Assembly (NCBI GenBank): GCA_949825025.1
Contig: OX463787.1
Coordinates: forward strand, 18,695,482 to 18,759,481
Length of the DNA: 64,000 bases
Reading direction: 5' to 3'
Source of the DNA: Siphlonurus alternatus
Taxonomy: Eukaryota; Arthropoda; Insecta; Ephemeroptera; Siphlonuridae
The notes beneath the pieces were generated by a model that had not been told where the DNA came from, made no database searches, and saw only the letters and a program-made list of their open reading frames with translations. A program made the position numbers and the translations under genes. The stretch's first letter is position 1. The number at the start of each line of letters is the position of its first letter. Shown piece after piece: positions 1 to 10,635 of this stretch.

Positions 1-359
1 ATTTGCATCTAATTTTCATTTCTTTACCAAGAAAAGTAAGGATTGTACTCCATTGATTTTTTTTAAATGTTTTTGCAAATAGTTTATTTACACATAGATA
101 ATTTCATATGTTTTTTTTTTTTTACATATTTGGGAATCTAAAAATTATTTTGTTACGCGCCGGCTTGAATAGACTTCAATCAGCCAAATTTTTTTTTCAA
201 CTTTACTTTTCAAACTTAATAATTAATTGTAAATTAATTTGACATCGTGCGAAAACATTGAGCTACAGTGATACCAAAATAATTATTTGGTAAACGAATA
301 ATATAATAATATAAAAAATATTTACTTTGGTACCCCTTTAAAAAAAATTGTAATTGCAG

Positions 360-584
360 GTACAGGCCCATGTAATGGCGACAGTGGATCTGGAATGTAT
401 GTACGTCGAACCAATGAAGATGGTGACAGATCCTGGGTGCTACGTGGGCTAGTCAGTCGATCAGTTGTTCGAGATGACGACTCTGGTTTATGTGACCTTA
501 CCAACTACATTGTCTTCACTGATCTGGCAAAATTAAAAACTTGGCTATCTTTTACTTCGTGCAGCGTAATTTTCAATCACACAA
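360..584 (+). CDS. Exon: C-terminal part of trypsin-like (S1) protease domain
   Basis: Acceptor TTGCAG ends at 359; donor GTGAGT begins at 585; phase 1 at both ends. The reading starts [11 protein letters not shown], the GDSG block around the catalytic serine of S1 proteases. It is followed by W-x-L-R-G-L-V-S (substrate pocket strand) and a [19 protein letters not shown] block, the usual C-terminal helix region. The exact CNGDSGSG and CDxxNYxVFTD wording resembles the gastrulation-defective / modular serine protease branch rather than digestive trypsins. His and Asp of the triad would be upstream, outside the window. The domain is not the protein end: about 12 residues follow, then a splice donor. 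Confidence 0.82.
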
Positions 585-3500
585 GTGAGTACATTATTTG
601 AGAATTATCAATATATAATTTGTGCTTGTGTCTTGATGCTATATTACAATATTACAAAAAAATGCATATAACTGAAATTTCGTAATATCTTACCCTTTCT
701 TAAGGGTAAGGTAAATGGGTCAGCTTACCCATTACTAAAAGATCCCACTCATGAAAATTATGAAAAAAATAATTTTTCTAAATAAATAAATAAATAAATA
801 AATGTTCTTCTGCATCCCCTAGATATCAGTGGCTAAAATGTCAGATATTCTAATTCAAGCTAGTTTTTTATTTATGAATTGTTATAGTTTAATAATTTAA
901 CATGGAAAACTTAAAATTCCATGTTCAATTAGTCAACTTTAAAAATTCATAACTCAAAAACTAGCTCGAATATGTGTATCTGATAATTTAGATATTGATA
1001 GGAAATGTAGAGGAGAATATTTTATTCTTTTTTTTTTTTTTTTTCATAATTTTAATGTGTGGAAATTTTTTAGCATTGGGTTAGCAATTCCGTATTACCT
1101 TAACATTTAAATTCATCTCTTTCTGCAAATTATAACAACAAATCGATTATATTGTTTATTCTCAATAATCCACTTGTTCCGTAATACGAAATATTCAGAT
1201 TAGAGAAATTCTTTAATGCCATACATATGGATTGTTTTCACTTGTTTTTTTAGCAGGTGCTGTCCAAAATTGTACTACAGGTCAGACCATGTGTCAAGCC
1301 CTAACTGAGCTCAATTGCTGTGAGTTTGGTTTGGAAACCTGGGTAGATTCAGATGATTGTGAACGATGCCGATGCAATGATCCCTGCCGCAAACACTCGT
1401 GCCCTGAAGGAACCATTTGTGCCGTTGGACGACAACAGTCCATTGAAGTGAATCGTTTCCAATATGTATGCAGACTAGGTAGGATATAATTTTACTTTCT
1501 TATACATGTTTCCTTTGTTATATGAAGTATAAAAATACATTTGAAAATAATTTATAATAATAACAGAAAACACAGATTTTATGTTACAAATATCTGCTTT
1601 TTCCCATTTTGAACAAGACAGTAATATTTTATAAATATGTGTTCTAAAATTACGTAAACCACAAGACGTACATGATGTGGTGTTACATTATTTTACGTTA
1701 AGTCATGTTTGTATAATATGAGCGTATTTCATTGTTTATAAATAGGCGTTGTATATTACAAAACAGATCGTGACGCTGTGGTACACGCCAAACATTTTTC
1801 ATCGGATATTAGTTTAATCACACTCAAACGCTACCATGGAGAGGCGTCGCTTTAAGAAAAAAGATAAGACTTTTCACACATTGACGTCACAAAAGGGACT
1901 TGTAATATATATTTTTTTTAAAATACTTCCTGATCTCTAAAAAATATGAAAAAAATCAGGGTACCCTCTATTCATTCCAGGAATTAAAAAGTTGAGGTCT
2001 ATAATCTATTGATGTCTTCTCTCATAAAATGCAGCAAATCCTGAATGATATTTAAATGTTTCATCAAACTCAAAACCAAGAAAGAATTAACCACTCCATT
2101 TTGGTACAGAAATACAAAATCTTGGCTAAATTTTAGGTCGAGTCTGCGAACAACAAATGCAGTCACATGTGAATAGAACCCTACAACAACGATCTGTGGA
2201 AGCAAAGAAAAAAAATATACAATAAAATACATGCTATTTTGTATTTGTAGTGTTAAAGCCTGCGCTGTGTCCTTTACTAACGCAATGGCTATGCTGTCTG
2301 TCAGCATTAGCCTCTTCTTACTAGCCGTACTATCCCTTTTGTTTCAGAGTCATGCATGCTGCCCAAAGAGCAAGGTCCTGGCCACAATTTCACGATCAAA
2401 TGGTTTTACGACACGGAGTATGGTGACTGCGTTCGTTTCTGGTACGGAGGAATTGATGGCAACGCTAACCACTACAATTCCCAGGAAGAATGCAAACAGA
2501 CCTGTATTGAACCAACGGGCAGGGGCAAGTTCTACATTTCCTTTAAATTCACTTATTCACTTGGTTATTTTTTGTTAATATTTTAACTTTCTACAATTAA
2601 AATTTTTTTGCAATGTAATTTTTTAGGACACTAATGTGTAAGAATAAAATATTATGACCAAAAGTTGAAGTGTTTAGTTTTTATGAAAATGTTTTTCATG
2701 TATACTACACGTTGTGTTTATGCAGTTGCATGCACCTCCAGTGAACTGACGTGTGGTGACGGCAAGTGTGTAGACTTTCGCCGGCGCTGTGATGGCCACA
2801 GAGACTGTCTCGATGGACTTGATGAGCAAGGTTGTTCAAGTAAGTGTTGTCTCCTGTATTTATTGAAATAAATTACAATTTTCTGTTTTGGAAGTTATGG
2901 AATACTAGCTTGTAATGTAGCAAAATGTCATGAAAATAAAAAAAATTGCTTTTTTTATTGTTGCTAGAAGTCTCAAGGTGTTTTCACAAGTACTTTTATT
3001 TATTTATTATAATTATTCTGAAATCAGACTACAGGTTAGGTGTTCCGATTATAAAGAATACAATAAAAAAATACACACGTACAAAAATTATTATATAACA
3101 AAACTCTTGGTAACATATAATACATTATATTTATATTACATATTTAAACATGCATTTGTATTATTTACATATCCTTGCAATTTCTTGCAAAGGTGCTGGA
3201 AAATGTCAATCTTGTATATACAGTTCATTGCAAAATGATTGAACTCTGGAAATAAAAGAATATATTATCAATATCATTTCTTGGGTTTGGTATGTAGAAC
3301 ATATGAGATGATCTGTTTTGTCTCGCTGGTACATTTAGACTGAGCTCAGCTAGAATTTCATTACAGTCTAAATTTCCATCGATTAACTTCTTAAGAAAAA
3401 AGATATCGCTCATATCACGTCTGTATCTAAGTGTTGTTATTGCATATTTGTTGCACAATTCAGGATAATTTTGTTTATTACAGTTGATCTGCTCTTTTTG

Positions 3501-6500
3501 ACACATTATACTTTTAATAAATTTTCTTTAAATTTTTTCCAGTGTATCTTGTTTTGTTTTATAGGCAGCTGGAGACCACACAGGGCTTGCGTAGTCGTGA
3601 ATTGGTAGAATAAGTGTCATGTACAGAATTTTTGACGTGTCCGTCTTGAAATTTCACCCAACCCTTTAAATAAACCCCCACATTCTGTTACATTTATTGC
3701 GGATATTGTTTAGATAAACATTAAAAGTTAATTTTGAATCAAATGTTACACTCAAGTCTTTTACCTCCTCAACCCGTTGCAATCCTGTACCGTCAATTTT
3801 GTAATTTTTATTAATTTTGATTTTTTTACCAATAAAAGTGATTGATACAAATTTCTGCAAGTTAAAAGACATTTTTCATTTTGTACAACATACAAAGCAT
3901 CCTATTTAAAACAGACTGAAATTTTTTGCAGTCTTCTATATAGTGTGAAAATACGATGAAAAAGCTTCATATCATCGGCATACATTAGACACTTTATATA
4001 TTGAAATAAAGAAAGCAGATCCGAAATATATAAATTGAACAGGAGAGGCCCCAGAAGTGATCCTTGAGGTACTCCGGAAGTGACGTAATCAAGTGAAACG
4101 ACATACCGTCAATCACTACTCTTTGTGTCCTAAATGTTTATTAGCTTTGTAAAATTTTGAGTATCTGCGATAATATACCGAGGCTTTCCAATTTAACTAA
4201 TAAGAGATTGATTGATTGATTGGTTTGTATTTTGGGGCAATTGACACATGTTGGTCATGTATGCCCCTAAATAAGAGATTATATGGGACCTTATCAAATG
4301 CTTAATTAAAATCGGTATAAACTGTGTCAACTTGGCAACGATTTTTAAATCCTGCTGCAAGATAAGAATGTAAGTTAATAAGGCAAGACGTGGTTGATTT
4401 TTTAGGGGTAAAACCGTACTGCTCTGGGGGTATGCTGCTCATCTGTGAAAGTAAAGAGAGTCTTTTTGCCCGGGAAGAAAAAAAAATTGTGTTTCTCATT
4501 TCCTTATATGCTAAAAAATAAGCACTATAATTTACAATGTGTATGACATCTAATAAAATCGTAAATTTGCAAATTATAGCGTTTCAGGATTTTTTTTTTA
4601 ACCCGAAATAAAGTTTAATTAACCTTTAAAAATCCTGAATTTGACACTTTTTGTCTATATTTGAAATAAAAAATGATAACATTATGTTTTAAAAGAAAAA
4701 AACTCAGATAATTTGGACGATAATTGCGTCAAAACGCTCGAACTTCCGCTGAGCAGTCCATGCTACACACTCGTAACTCACCTTATCTCACGTACTGTAT
4801 CTCAGCCGAAAATTATTAGATAATGCTCAAAATTGAAAAATGAGTTACTGGAAATGACAGTAAAGAAAATTGACTATAAAAATTCATATAAACGGGTTCG
4901 GTTGACTGTTTACGTGTTTTTCCGTGTTTGCAAATTTTGCATATTGGGGAACAACACATCCATTTAGAGTACACATCATATCTCTTGTAAAAATTAAAAT
5001 CGATTAACATCCTTTTATTGTTAACTTTATGAAAGTTACGATGTTTAAAATACAACATTTGAAGAAAAAAATACAAGTTTTTGAGTAATTATGATTTGAA
5101 ATTTATTGATCTGCACCCAAAAAACATAATATTGCAATATTCTCACTATCACTGCTTGTAAAAAAAAACTAATAAATATTTCTAAATTATTATTAGTAAT
5201 TTGTAATCATTGAGCTCTATACAAGGCTAGAGGGCTAATCAGCTGTTTTAGGCGCGCACGGCGTCTGGGAGGAAAGTGGGTGGTGATCGGTGCTATCGAA
5301 TGCCTGGTTGACCAACCTAAGAAAGTTTCCTTATAAAATAAATATTAAAAGTTACACTGCAGTTGGCAATTCTGAGGAGAATACGTTGGAATGTGTGACG
5401 AAAGCGCAATCTCCCACCCACTTCCTCCCGCCGGACCGTGCGCACAGTTTAACATTGAGAAGTATAGGGCATTATCCCTCTAGCCTTGTATAGAGCTCAA
5501 TGTTTGTAATTTAATAAATATAGGTAATTTTGTTTAAGCTTACTATACGTGTTGAATAATTGTATGTAACTCATTGTCAGTTCCAACCGATAGGGCTACA
5601 TTTAGGGCCTTGGTTGGACTGTATTTTTACACAATTTAATAATAAAAAAATTAAAAAAAAAAGGCCTCTCCATATCTTTAATGTATGAACTATGAATTAA
5701 AATACAATTTACCACACCTTCCTTAAAATTTGCATTAAACAAGTGAATATTTGCAATATTTTCTTGTCAAAAGTTTATATCATGCCAACTGGTGAATAAT
5801 TTTTTAGTATATTTAGTATATTTTTCGGTCAATTTATAGAGTTTTTGGTTCATTTTAATTACATAGGCACCTTAAAAGTGCATGTAAACAAATTCATTCC
5901 AAAACTGCAGCGTGGGATGCATATTGACATTTTAACAGAAATTTGTGCAAAAAAAGTACTAACATGGTAACACGTATGACGCCGTGTAGCCTAAAATATA
6001 GATTTTGAGATAAAATCGTTCTGGAAGTTCCCTTTTCACATACAGAGCATAAAAGCAAAATGTCAAGTCACTCAACCAAACCTTAAATTTTTTTATTTAA
6101 CATTAGTGAAATAAATTGGGATTTAACTTAATAAAGAGTGTCAAAAAATAACTACTGACTGTGAGCTTATTGAAAGTGCACAAAACTCCCCTTAAGTACT
6201 TTTTTATGGATGTGTGCCTTTATATAATACAAAGTCCAGCATTGAGAGCAGTATATATGCTGCAAATGTGAAGATTTTATTAAGTTATTTTATTTCTTCT
6301 TTCTTCTAGAGGACAAAGCATTTTAATGGAAACTTCACATCGTATTATGTATGTACATTTACTTGAAAATCTATCAGCATTTTATTTCAGATATCATTTT
6401 CTCCAATTCTGTTACTATTATAAGAAAATCTGTCATTTTTTCTAATTCGCAGCTTGTATGCTAATTATACTCGACTCATATTGGCTGCACTAAATTACTA

Positions 6501-9500
6501 ACTATACCTATTAAATATGTTGATATTGTTTGTAGATTGCAAAGCTGATGAATTCCAGTGTATAAAAGATGGAGTATGTGTTAACGAAATGTACCGTTGT
6601 GACGCATACCTCGACTGTGAGGATGGCTCTGATGAATTGGACTGTTGTAAGTTTCTTGTCGCGGTCAGCAGCATTCAGTAAAATTGACAAATTAATAAAA
6701 CAAAATAGATTTTAAATTTTGAACGTTAGGAAAATAATGTTTTGAAAATCATATAACTGTATCATAAACCTTATCCAATCGCAAGACAATATTTTACCGT
6801 GGAACACATATAACTGACGCATATATTATTGTATATATTAGTGTATAAGATGACGCAGTACTTGATTAACAATACTGGGTTATTAATTTTACTTCATTAA
6901 ATACTTTTTCATATTTTCTTTAAACTTTAATTAAATTCTCTCAAGATTATGTTAAGCATTTAAGACTTATATAAGGATTTTTTTTTTCTTCACTTAGTAT
7001 GCTGAATGTGTTATATTATATTATATTATGTTATGTTATGTTATGTTATGTTATGTTATGTTATGTTATGTTATGTTATGTTATGTTATGTTATGTTATG
7101 TTATGTTATGTTATGTTATGTTATGTTATGTTATGTTATGTTATTTTTTATTATATTATATTATATTATATTATATTATATTATATTATATTATATTATA
7201 TTATATTATATTATATTATATTATATTATATTATATTATATTATATTATATTATATTATATTATATTATATTATATTATATTATATTATATTATATTATA
7301 TTATATTATATTATATTATATTATATTATATTATATTAATTTATATTATAATGCTATAATAGTTGTAACTCCTGCTGTTTTTTTTGTTTAATGTAGCGAT
7401 ATCTACTCCCTCCTGCCTGTTATCTGAGTTTTCATGTGGTGATGGTTCTTGTATTCCTCCAATCAAAAAGTGTGATGGTACACCAGATTGTGCCAACGGA
7501 GCAGATGAAAATTCATGTCCACCCAGAGGTGAATAATTATTAAAATGCAATTATAACCATTATAACTACAAATTAAATGATCGATGAATAGTTTAAATTT
7601 TAATTCTACTAATTTTTTCCAAATATTTTTGTGTATTGTACTTAATTTTGGTGGTGCATGGATTTTATTACACAGTGAAAAGCTAAAAATTTGTTATAAA
7701 TAATTTATTTACTTATTTTAATTAACAATGAAAAGTCTTGTTTTATTAAATATTTTTTTTGATATAATAGTACTCTTACATTATATACAATGATCGCTTT
7801 CATTATTTAATTAATGAAAGGTTATTTTATTTCTTGTAAAAATTTTATTTCAATTTCATTATTTAGGACAATTATGTGCAAAAATAAAATATAATGAACA
7901 AATATTTAAGTGTTTATTTATAATGAAAGTGTTTCTGATGTAAACTACACGTTTTGTTTTTGCAGTAACATGCACCTCCAGTGAACTGACGTGTGGTGAC
8001 GGCAAGTGTGTAGACTTCCGACGGCGCTGTGATGGCCACAGAGACTGTCTCGATGGACTTGATGAGCAAGGATGTTCAAGTAAGTGTTGTCTGCTGTATG
8101 TATTGAAGTAAATTACAATCTTCTGTTTTGGAAATTTTGGAATACTATCTTGTAGCAGAATGTCATGAAAATCATGCAGCATTTGCTTTTATTTATTCTT
8201 AGTAGAAGTTTCAAGGTGTTATCACAAGTAATGCTCGTTTGTTAAAGTAAACAGTGTGCGGGAATATACAACAATAGAATTTTTATTTCTCTTATTTCCT
8301 AAATTTCTGTAAAATGGTCTTTACATAAAAACTACCATTTCAGATCCCAAAGTCATAATGAGAAGATTTTTTTATGTACATATAATTTTTTACTCATACT
8401 AAGTTTTATATAAATATCACTCCATATAATTTTTGAAGGTTATGAGTCCTTTTTAAGTGAAGAGAGACAAAACAAAATATTAATTGAGAGTCAAATGCAC
8501 ATGAGGCTTCTATTAATTTTGTACCAAACATCCTGCAATATTATTTGCCATCTTGCCCATGCATACAATTTATATATTAATTTAATCTTCTAATGTAATA
8601 TTATCAAATAGCTGCATATCTACATAAAATATAGTTCTTCGTGATGCAAACTTAAGATAATTATTTATATTTGCTAATTAATATTTGACTGAAGCTTTAA
8701 TAATATTAAATATATTTCGCTATATATTATATATAGTACATATTTTATAGATTGTACGCATAATTATTAATCTTGTTATACATGGAAGCGTACAAGTATG
8801 ATTTTCCGATATTATTTTTTTAATTTACATTTTTTTAACGAATATTTTAGAAATAATTTTTCCACTAAAAAAAAGGTGATTGCTAACATTTAAAATAATT
8901 GATTTTATGTTATGTTTGACATCCATTTCACGTCAGTGTTTTAATTGCAGCATTTTAATTTTAAGGTATACAGAATTAAATTTTATATTCTTTTATAAGC
9001 ACTTCTATAAAATGCCACGGCTTCCTATTTGTCATTTCCATATGCTCAGTTGCGTGTTCTTCCGGATGGCCTCGGTGAGCAAAGCTGCAGTTATTGTTTT
9101 ACCAATAGACCACTAGCAAAACTATGTTGTAGCAAAAAATAAACAACTCGTCCACCCAGTGTATTGTTATTTTTGATAATGTGTGTCAATTTTCTTTATA
9201 TATTGGACCTTTTGGGAGTTTTACGATTTTCTCATATAAATTTCAATATTTGACAAAATGTAGAATTGTAAAAATGAATGTTCACCGAAATCTGCACTTT
9301 TTGGCCATTTATGCCCCTGAAATGTGAATCGGAAGAAGTTTTCTATATTTCAATATGTTTATTTTCACATACGATACCAAATCAGCCAATTGGATGGGAT
9401 AAAAGATACGTAACTAAGCAAGCTCCAGTTTGTTGATTATTGCAAGAGTTAAAATCAACAAACTGGATCTTGCTTAATTACGTATCTTGTCCCATGCAAT

Positions 9501-10635
9501 TGGCTGATGTGGTGTCGTATGAAAATTACCATATAATTAAAATTAAGAAAACTTCTTCCGATGCACACTTCAGAGTCATAAATGGCCAAAAACTGCAAAT
9601 TTATGTGATATATTAATTTAATTGTACAATTCTACATTAGTCATATATTGAAATTTGTATGTGAAAAACATAAAATTCCCATACGGTTCAATGTATAAGA
9701 AAAATTGGCAAACATAATAAACCACAACAATATATCTGGGTGGTCGAGTGTTTTTTACTTTTTGCTACAACATAGTGGTCTATTGCCTGAATGGCCTTCA
9801 ACTTCGATTCAGTCATGATTGAAACTGAGGCAGGAAAAGAGGGAAGAAGATCCAATAAATTCTTTTAATAATGTTTTATTTGAATGCAAGTAATTTCATA
9901 GTTATAACTATAATTATATATGCTTTTTATGCACACCTAACGTAGCAAGGTCAGCCTCCAGGGCCGTTAGGCTGCAAATGTGGCCCGGGTGACAGCTATA
10001 GCGGGTCCCATGGGAATTTGCATAATAATGTAGACCAATGGACAACTTACATAAAAATCTTTTACTGCAGAAATGAATAGAGTGCACTAAATTATGCTAC
10101 TCTGAATTGTTTCAATGTAAATCAAGTTGGCACCTCTGAATCCTTAATAAAAAGGATAGGACCGAGACGGTACGCCTATTGACGCCTCCAGGGGGCGTGG
10201 CCAAACTTTTAATAATTTTTTAAAAATAGTTACAGGACTCAAAAAAATCTAAAAAAATTCAGAGTAGCAAAATTTGGTACCCTCTATTCATTTTTGCATT
10301 AAAAAAAATTTCATGTAAGTTGTCCATTATGTATGTACTGTGTTTTCTTACGGTATATGATGATTAAAAAAGCTGAAAATGGAAATTTTCTATGGTGACA
10401 ACTGTACTTCAGATATGTCATACTAACTCCTCGCTATAATATCTGTCACACAGATCAAACAATCCACCCAAACTGCACGGACCGGCCAATCTTTGCTAAC
10501 TGCAATATGATCGTGCAGGCCACCTACTGTACAAACCAGTACTATAGACGCGTCTGCTGCCGTTCGTGCACAGAGGCTGGTCAACTGCCACTGTTTGGCC
10601 CTCACCTTGTCAACGCAACTAGCTCCTATCAATGA
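360..10635 (+). CDS. Modular secreted serine protease / papilin-like / Kunitz / LDLa / PLAC protein (3' part of gene)
   Basis: Partial gene; the 5' end lies before the window. Exons I can place: 360-584, 1257-1478, 2348-2524, 2726-2839, 6536-6646, 7397-7528, 7966-8079 and 10454-10635 (stop TGA 10633-10635). Every internal border is phase 1, so the exons join without frame conflict and each module is a symmetric, shufflable unit. Order of modules: end of a trypsin-like protease with the active-site GDSG, a papilin-type Cys-rich module, Kunitz, four LDL-receptor class A modules, PLAC. From family knowledge, PLAC and this Cys-rich + Kunitz order are typical of papilin/lacunin matrix proteins, and LDLa + trypsin is typical of arthropod modular serine proteases. 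The fusion of both is inferred from exon phase and strand and needs a transcript. It is likely a secreted haemolymph or matrix protein. A missed small exon in the long introns (3.7 kb and 2.4 kb) cannot be excluded. Confidence 0.72.
585..1256 (+). other. Intron with old fold-back MITE relic
   Basis: No coding signal. It holds a short (AAAT)n run near 780-803 and half of the MITE family seen complete at 57975-58335, recognised by ACTTTAAAAATTCATAACTCAAAAACTAG around 938-966 and ATATCAGTGGCTAAAATGTCAG near 821. Confidence 0.6.
1257..1478 (+). CDS. Exon: papilin-type cysteine-rich module
   Basis: Acceptor TAGCAG ends at 1256; donor GTAGGA begins at 1479; phase 1 both sides. The exon encodes about 74 residues with 12 cysteines, including a CC pair, [18 protein letters not shown] and C-P-E-G-T-I-C. 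A W-x-D-xx-x-C-xx-C-x-C-x-x-P-C block followed by C-P-E-G-xx-C is, as I remember it, the cysteine-rich repeat that precedes Kunitz domains in arthropod papilins; here too a Kunitz exon follows. An antistasin-like or other small disulfide module is the alternative. Confidence 0.68.
2348..2524 (+). CDS. Exon: Kunitz (BPTI-like) domain lacking the second and fourth cysteines
   Basis: Acceptor TTTCAG ends at 2347. The fold signature is clear: [42 protein letters not shown]. Of the six Kunitz cysteines, number 2 (normally GPC) is Gly and number 4 (normally YGGC) is Ile, so the 14-38 bond that frames the inhibitory loop is absent while the other two pairs are kept. The 3' border uses GCAAGT at 2525-2530: the next GT (2529) would give phase 2 and break the frame into the following LDLa exon, whereas a GC donor gives phase 1. 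The domain is probably not a classical tight inhibitor. Confidence 0.8.
2605..2996 (+). repeat. Duplicated LDLa exon with flanking intron, copy 1
   Basis: The stretch from about 2620 to 2996 matches 7858-8233 through the exon and well into both introns. Shared landmarks are AGGACA..TATGTG, AAGTGTTTA, ACTACACGTT, the exon, GTAAGTGTTGTCT, AATTACAAT.TTCTGTTTTGGAA and CAAGGTGTT. The divergence is modest in the introns and lower in the exon. Confidence 0.8.
2726..2839 (+). CDS. Exon: LDL-receptor class A module 1
   Basis: Acceptor TATGCAG ends at 2725; donor GTAAGT at 2840; phase 1 both sides. Six cysteines in the LDLa pattern: [32 protein letters not shown]. The calcium cage acidic residues (C-D-G, D-C, D-G-x-D-E) are kept; the usual Ser of DGSDE is Leu. 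The protein is identical to module 4 except for one residue before the first Cys, and the flanking introns also match (see the duplication entry). Confidence 0.88.
3225..4500 (-). pseudogene. Decayed non-LTR retrotransposon (reverse transcriptase fragments)
   Basis: Within the intron before LDLa module 2, on the opposite strand to the gene. Reading down from 4499: [14 protein letters not shown], then V-Y-T-D-F-N-stop-A-F-D-K-V-P (4302-4340), after a small insertion [12 protein letters not shown] (about 4040-4080), then Y-A-D-D-M-K-L-F (about 3955-3985). Next come a [12 protein letters not shown] block (3666-3872) and a C-terminal L-R-Y-R-R-D block (3225-3506). These are the QxGF, SKAFD, GxLLGPLLF and YADD motifs of LINE reverse transcriptases. 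Stops and frame changes make it dead. It belongs to a different family from the LINE at 45-50 kb. Confidence 0.78.
5208..5502. mobile_element. Fold-back MITE with 8-bp target duplication
   Basis: Inverted ends: CATTGAGCTCTATACAAGG at the left and its reverse complement at the right, continuing through GCTAGAGGG. Both ends are flanked by the direct repeat TTTGTAAT (5200-5207 and 5503-5510), an 8-bp target duplication as made by hAT and P superfamily transposases. It is non-coding and sits in the intron before LDLa module 2. Confidence 0.75.
6536..6646 (+). CDS. Exon: LDL-receptor class A module 2
   Basis: Acceptor TTTGTAG ends at 6535; donor GTAAGT at 6647; phase 1. The module reads [22 protein letters not shown] then [11 protein letters not shown], a textbook LDLa with the full DCxDGSDE calcium site. 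It follows a 3.7 kb intron carrying a dead LINE and a fold-back MITE. Confidence 0.9.
7017..7346. repeat. Pentanucleotide microsatellite (TTATG)n then (TTATA)n
   Basis: About 24 TTATG units to 7143, a short break TTTTTTA, then about 38 TTATA units. It gives spurious open frames of Y/I/L and M/L/C/Y repeats in three frames. It lies 50 bp upstream of the acceptor of LDLa module 3. Confidence 0.97.
7397..7528 (+). CDS. Exon: LDL-receptor class A module 3
   Basis: Acceptor AATGTAG ends at 7396, directly after the long pentanucleotide microsatellite; donor GTGAAT at 7529; phase 1. It encodes [22 protein letters not shown] and [11 protein letters not shown]. The calcium-site Asp of DGSDE is Asn and Ser is Ala (NGADE), so calcium affinity may be lower than in module 2. 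Confidence 0.88.
7855..8235 (+). repeat. Duplicated LDLa exon with flanking intron, copy 2
   Basis: Partner of 2605-2996. Two other LDLa exons and all the repeats between them lie between the copies, so the duplication was not a simple adjacent tandem, or later insertions and exons now separate the copies. Confidence 0.8.
7966..8079 (+). CDS. Exon: LDL-receptor class A module 4 (copy of module 1)
   Basis: Acceptor TTTGCAG ends at 7965; donor GTAAGT at 8080; phase 1. It is nearly identical to the 2726-2839 exon at DNA level, with synonymous changes such as CGCCGG to CGACGG and GGTTGT to GGATGT, and the same protein apart from Thr for Ala before the first Cys. Both introns flanking it resemble those of module 1. 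Confidence 0.88.
9103..9785. mobile_element. Large fold-back element (about 680 bp)
   Basis: The ends CAATAGACCACT and AGTGGTCTATTG pair, and the arms continue to the centre near 9445, where CAGTTTGTTGATT faces AATCAACAAACTGG. It is non-coding and located in the last intron of the protease/PLAC gene. Confidence 0.75.
10035..10328. mobile_element. MITE, family B (CAATGGACAAC ends)
   Basis: Fold-back with ends CAATGGACAACTTACAT and ATGTAAGTTGTCCATT and inner arms containing CTACTCTGAA / TTCAGAGTAG. Related copies are at 24618-24842, 29855-30185 and 62595-62910, and a fragment at 21185-21355. The arms of better copies carry CACGCCCCCTGGAGGCGTC. It lies just before the PLAC exon. Confidence 0.7.
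10454..10635 (+). CDS. Terminal exon: PLAC domain and stop
   Basis: Acceptor TCACACAG ends at 10453; stop TGA at 10633-10635. Six cysteines follow the PLAC (protease and lacunin) pattern: [29 protein letters not shown] is characteristically the last domain of papilin, lacunin, ADAMTS-like proteins and some proprotein convertases. Its position at the stop codon supports the reading. I see no clear polyadenylation signal in the next few hundred bases. Confidence 0.82.

Noticed and set aside
7006..7391. Long open frames rich in Y-I-I-L and M-L-C-Y
   Set aside because: They are translations of the TTATG/TTATA microsatellite, open in several frames at once, with no gene context. The same applies to 39806-40273 and 44283-44571.
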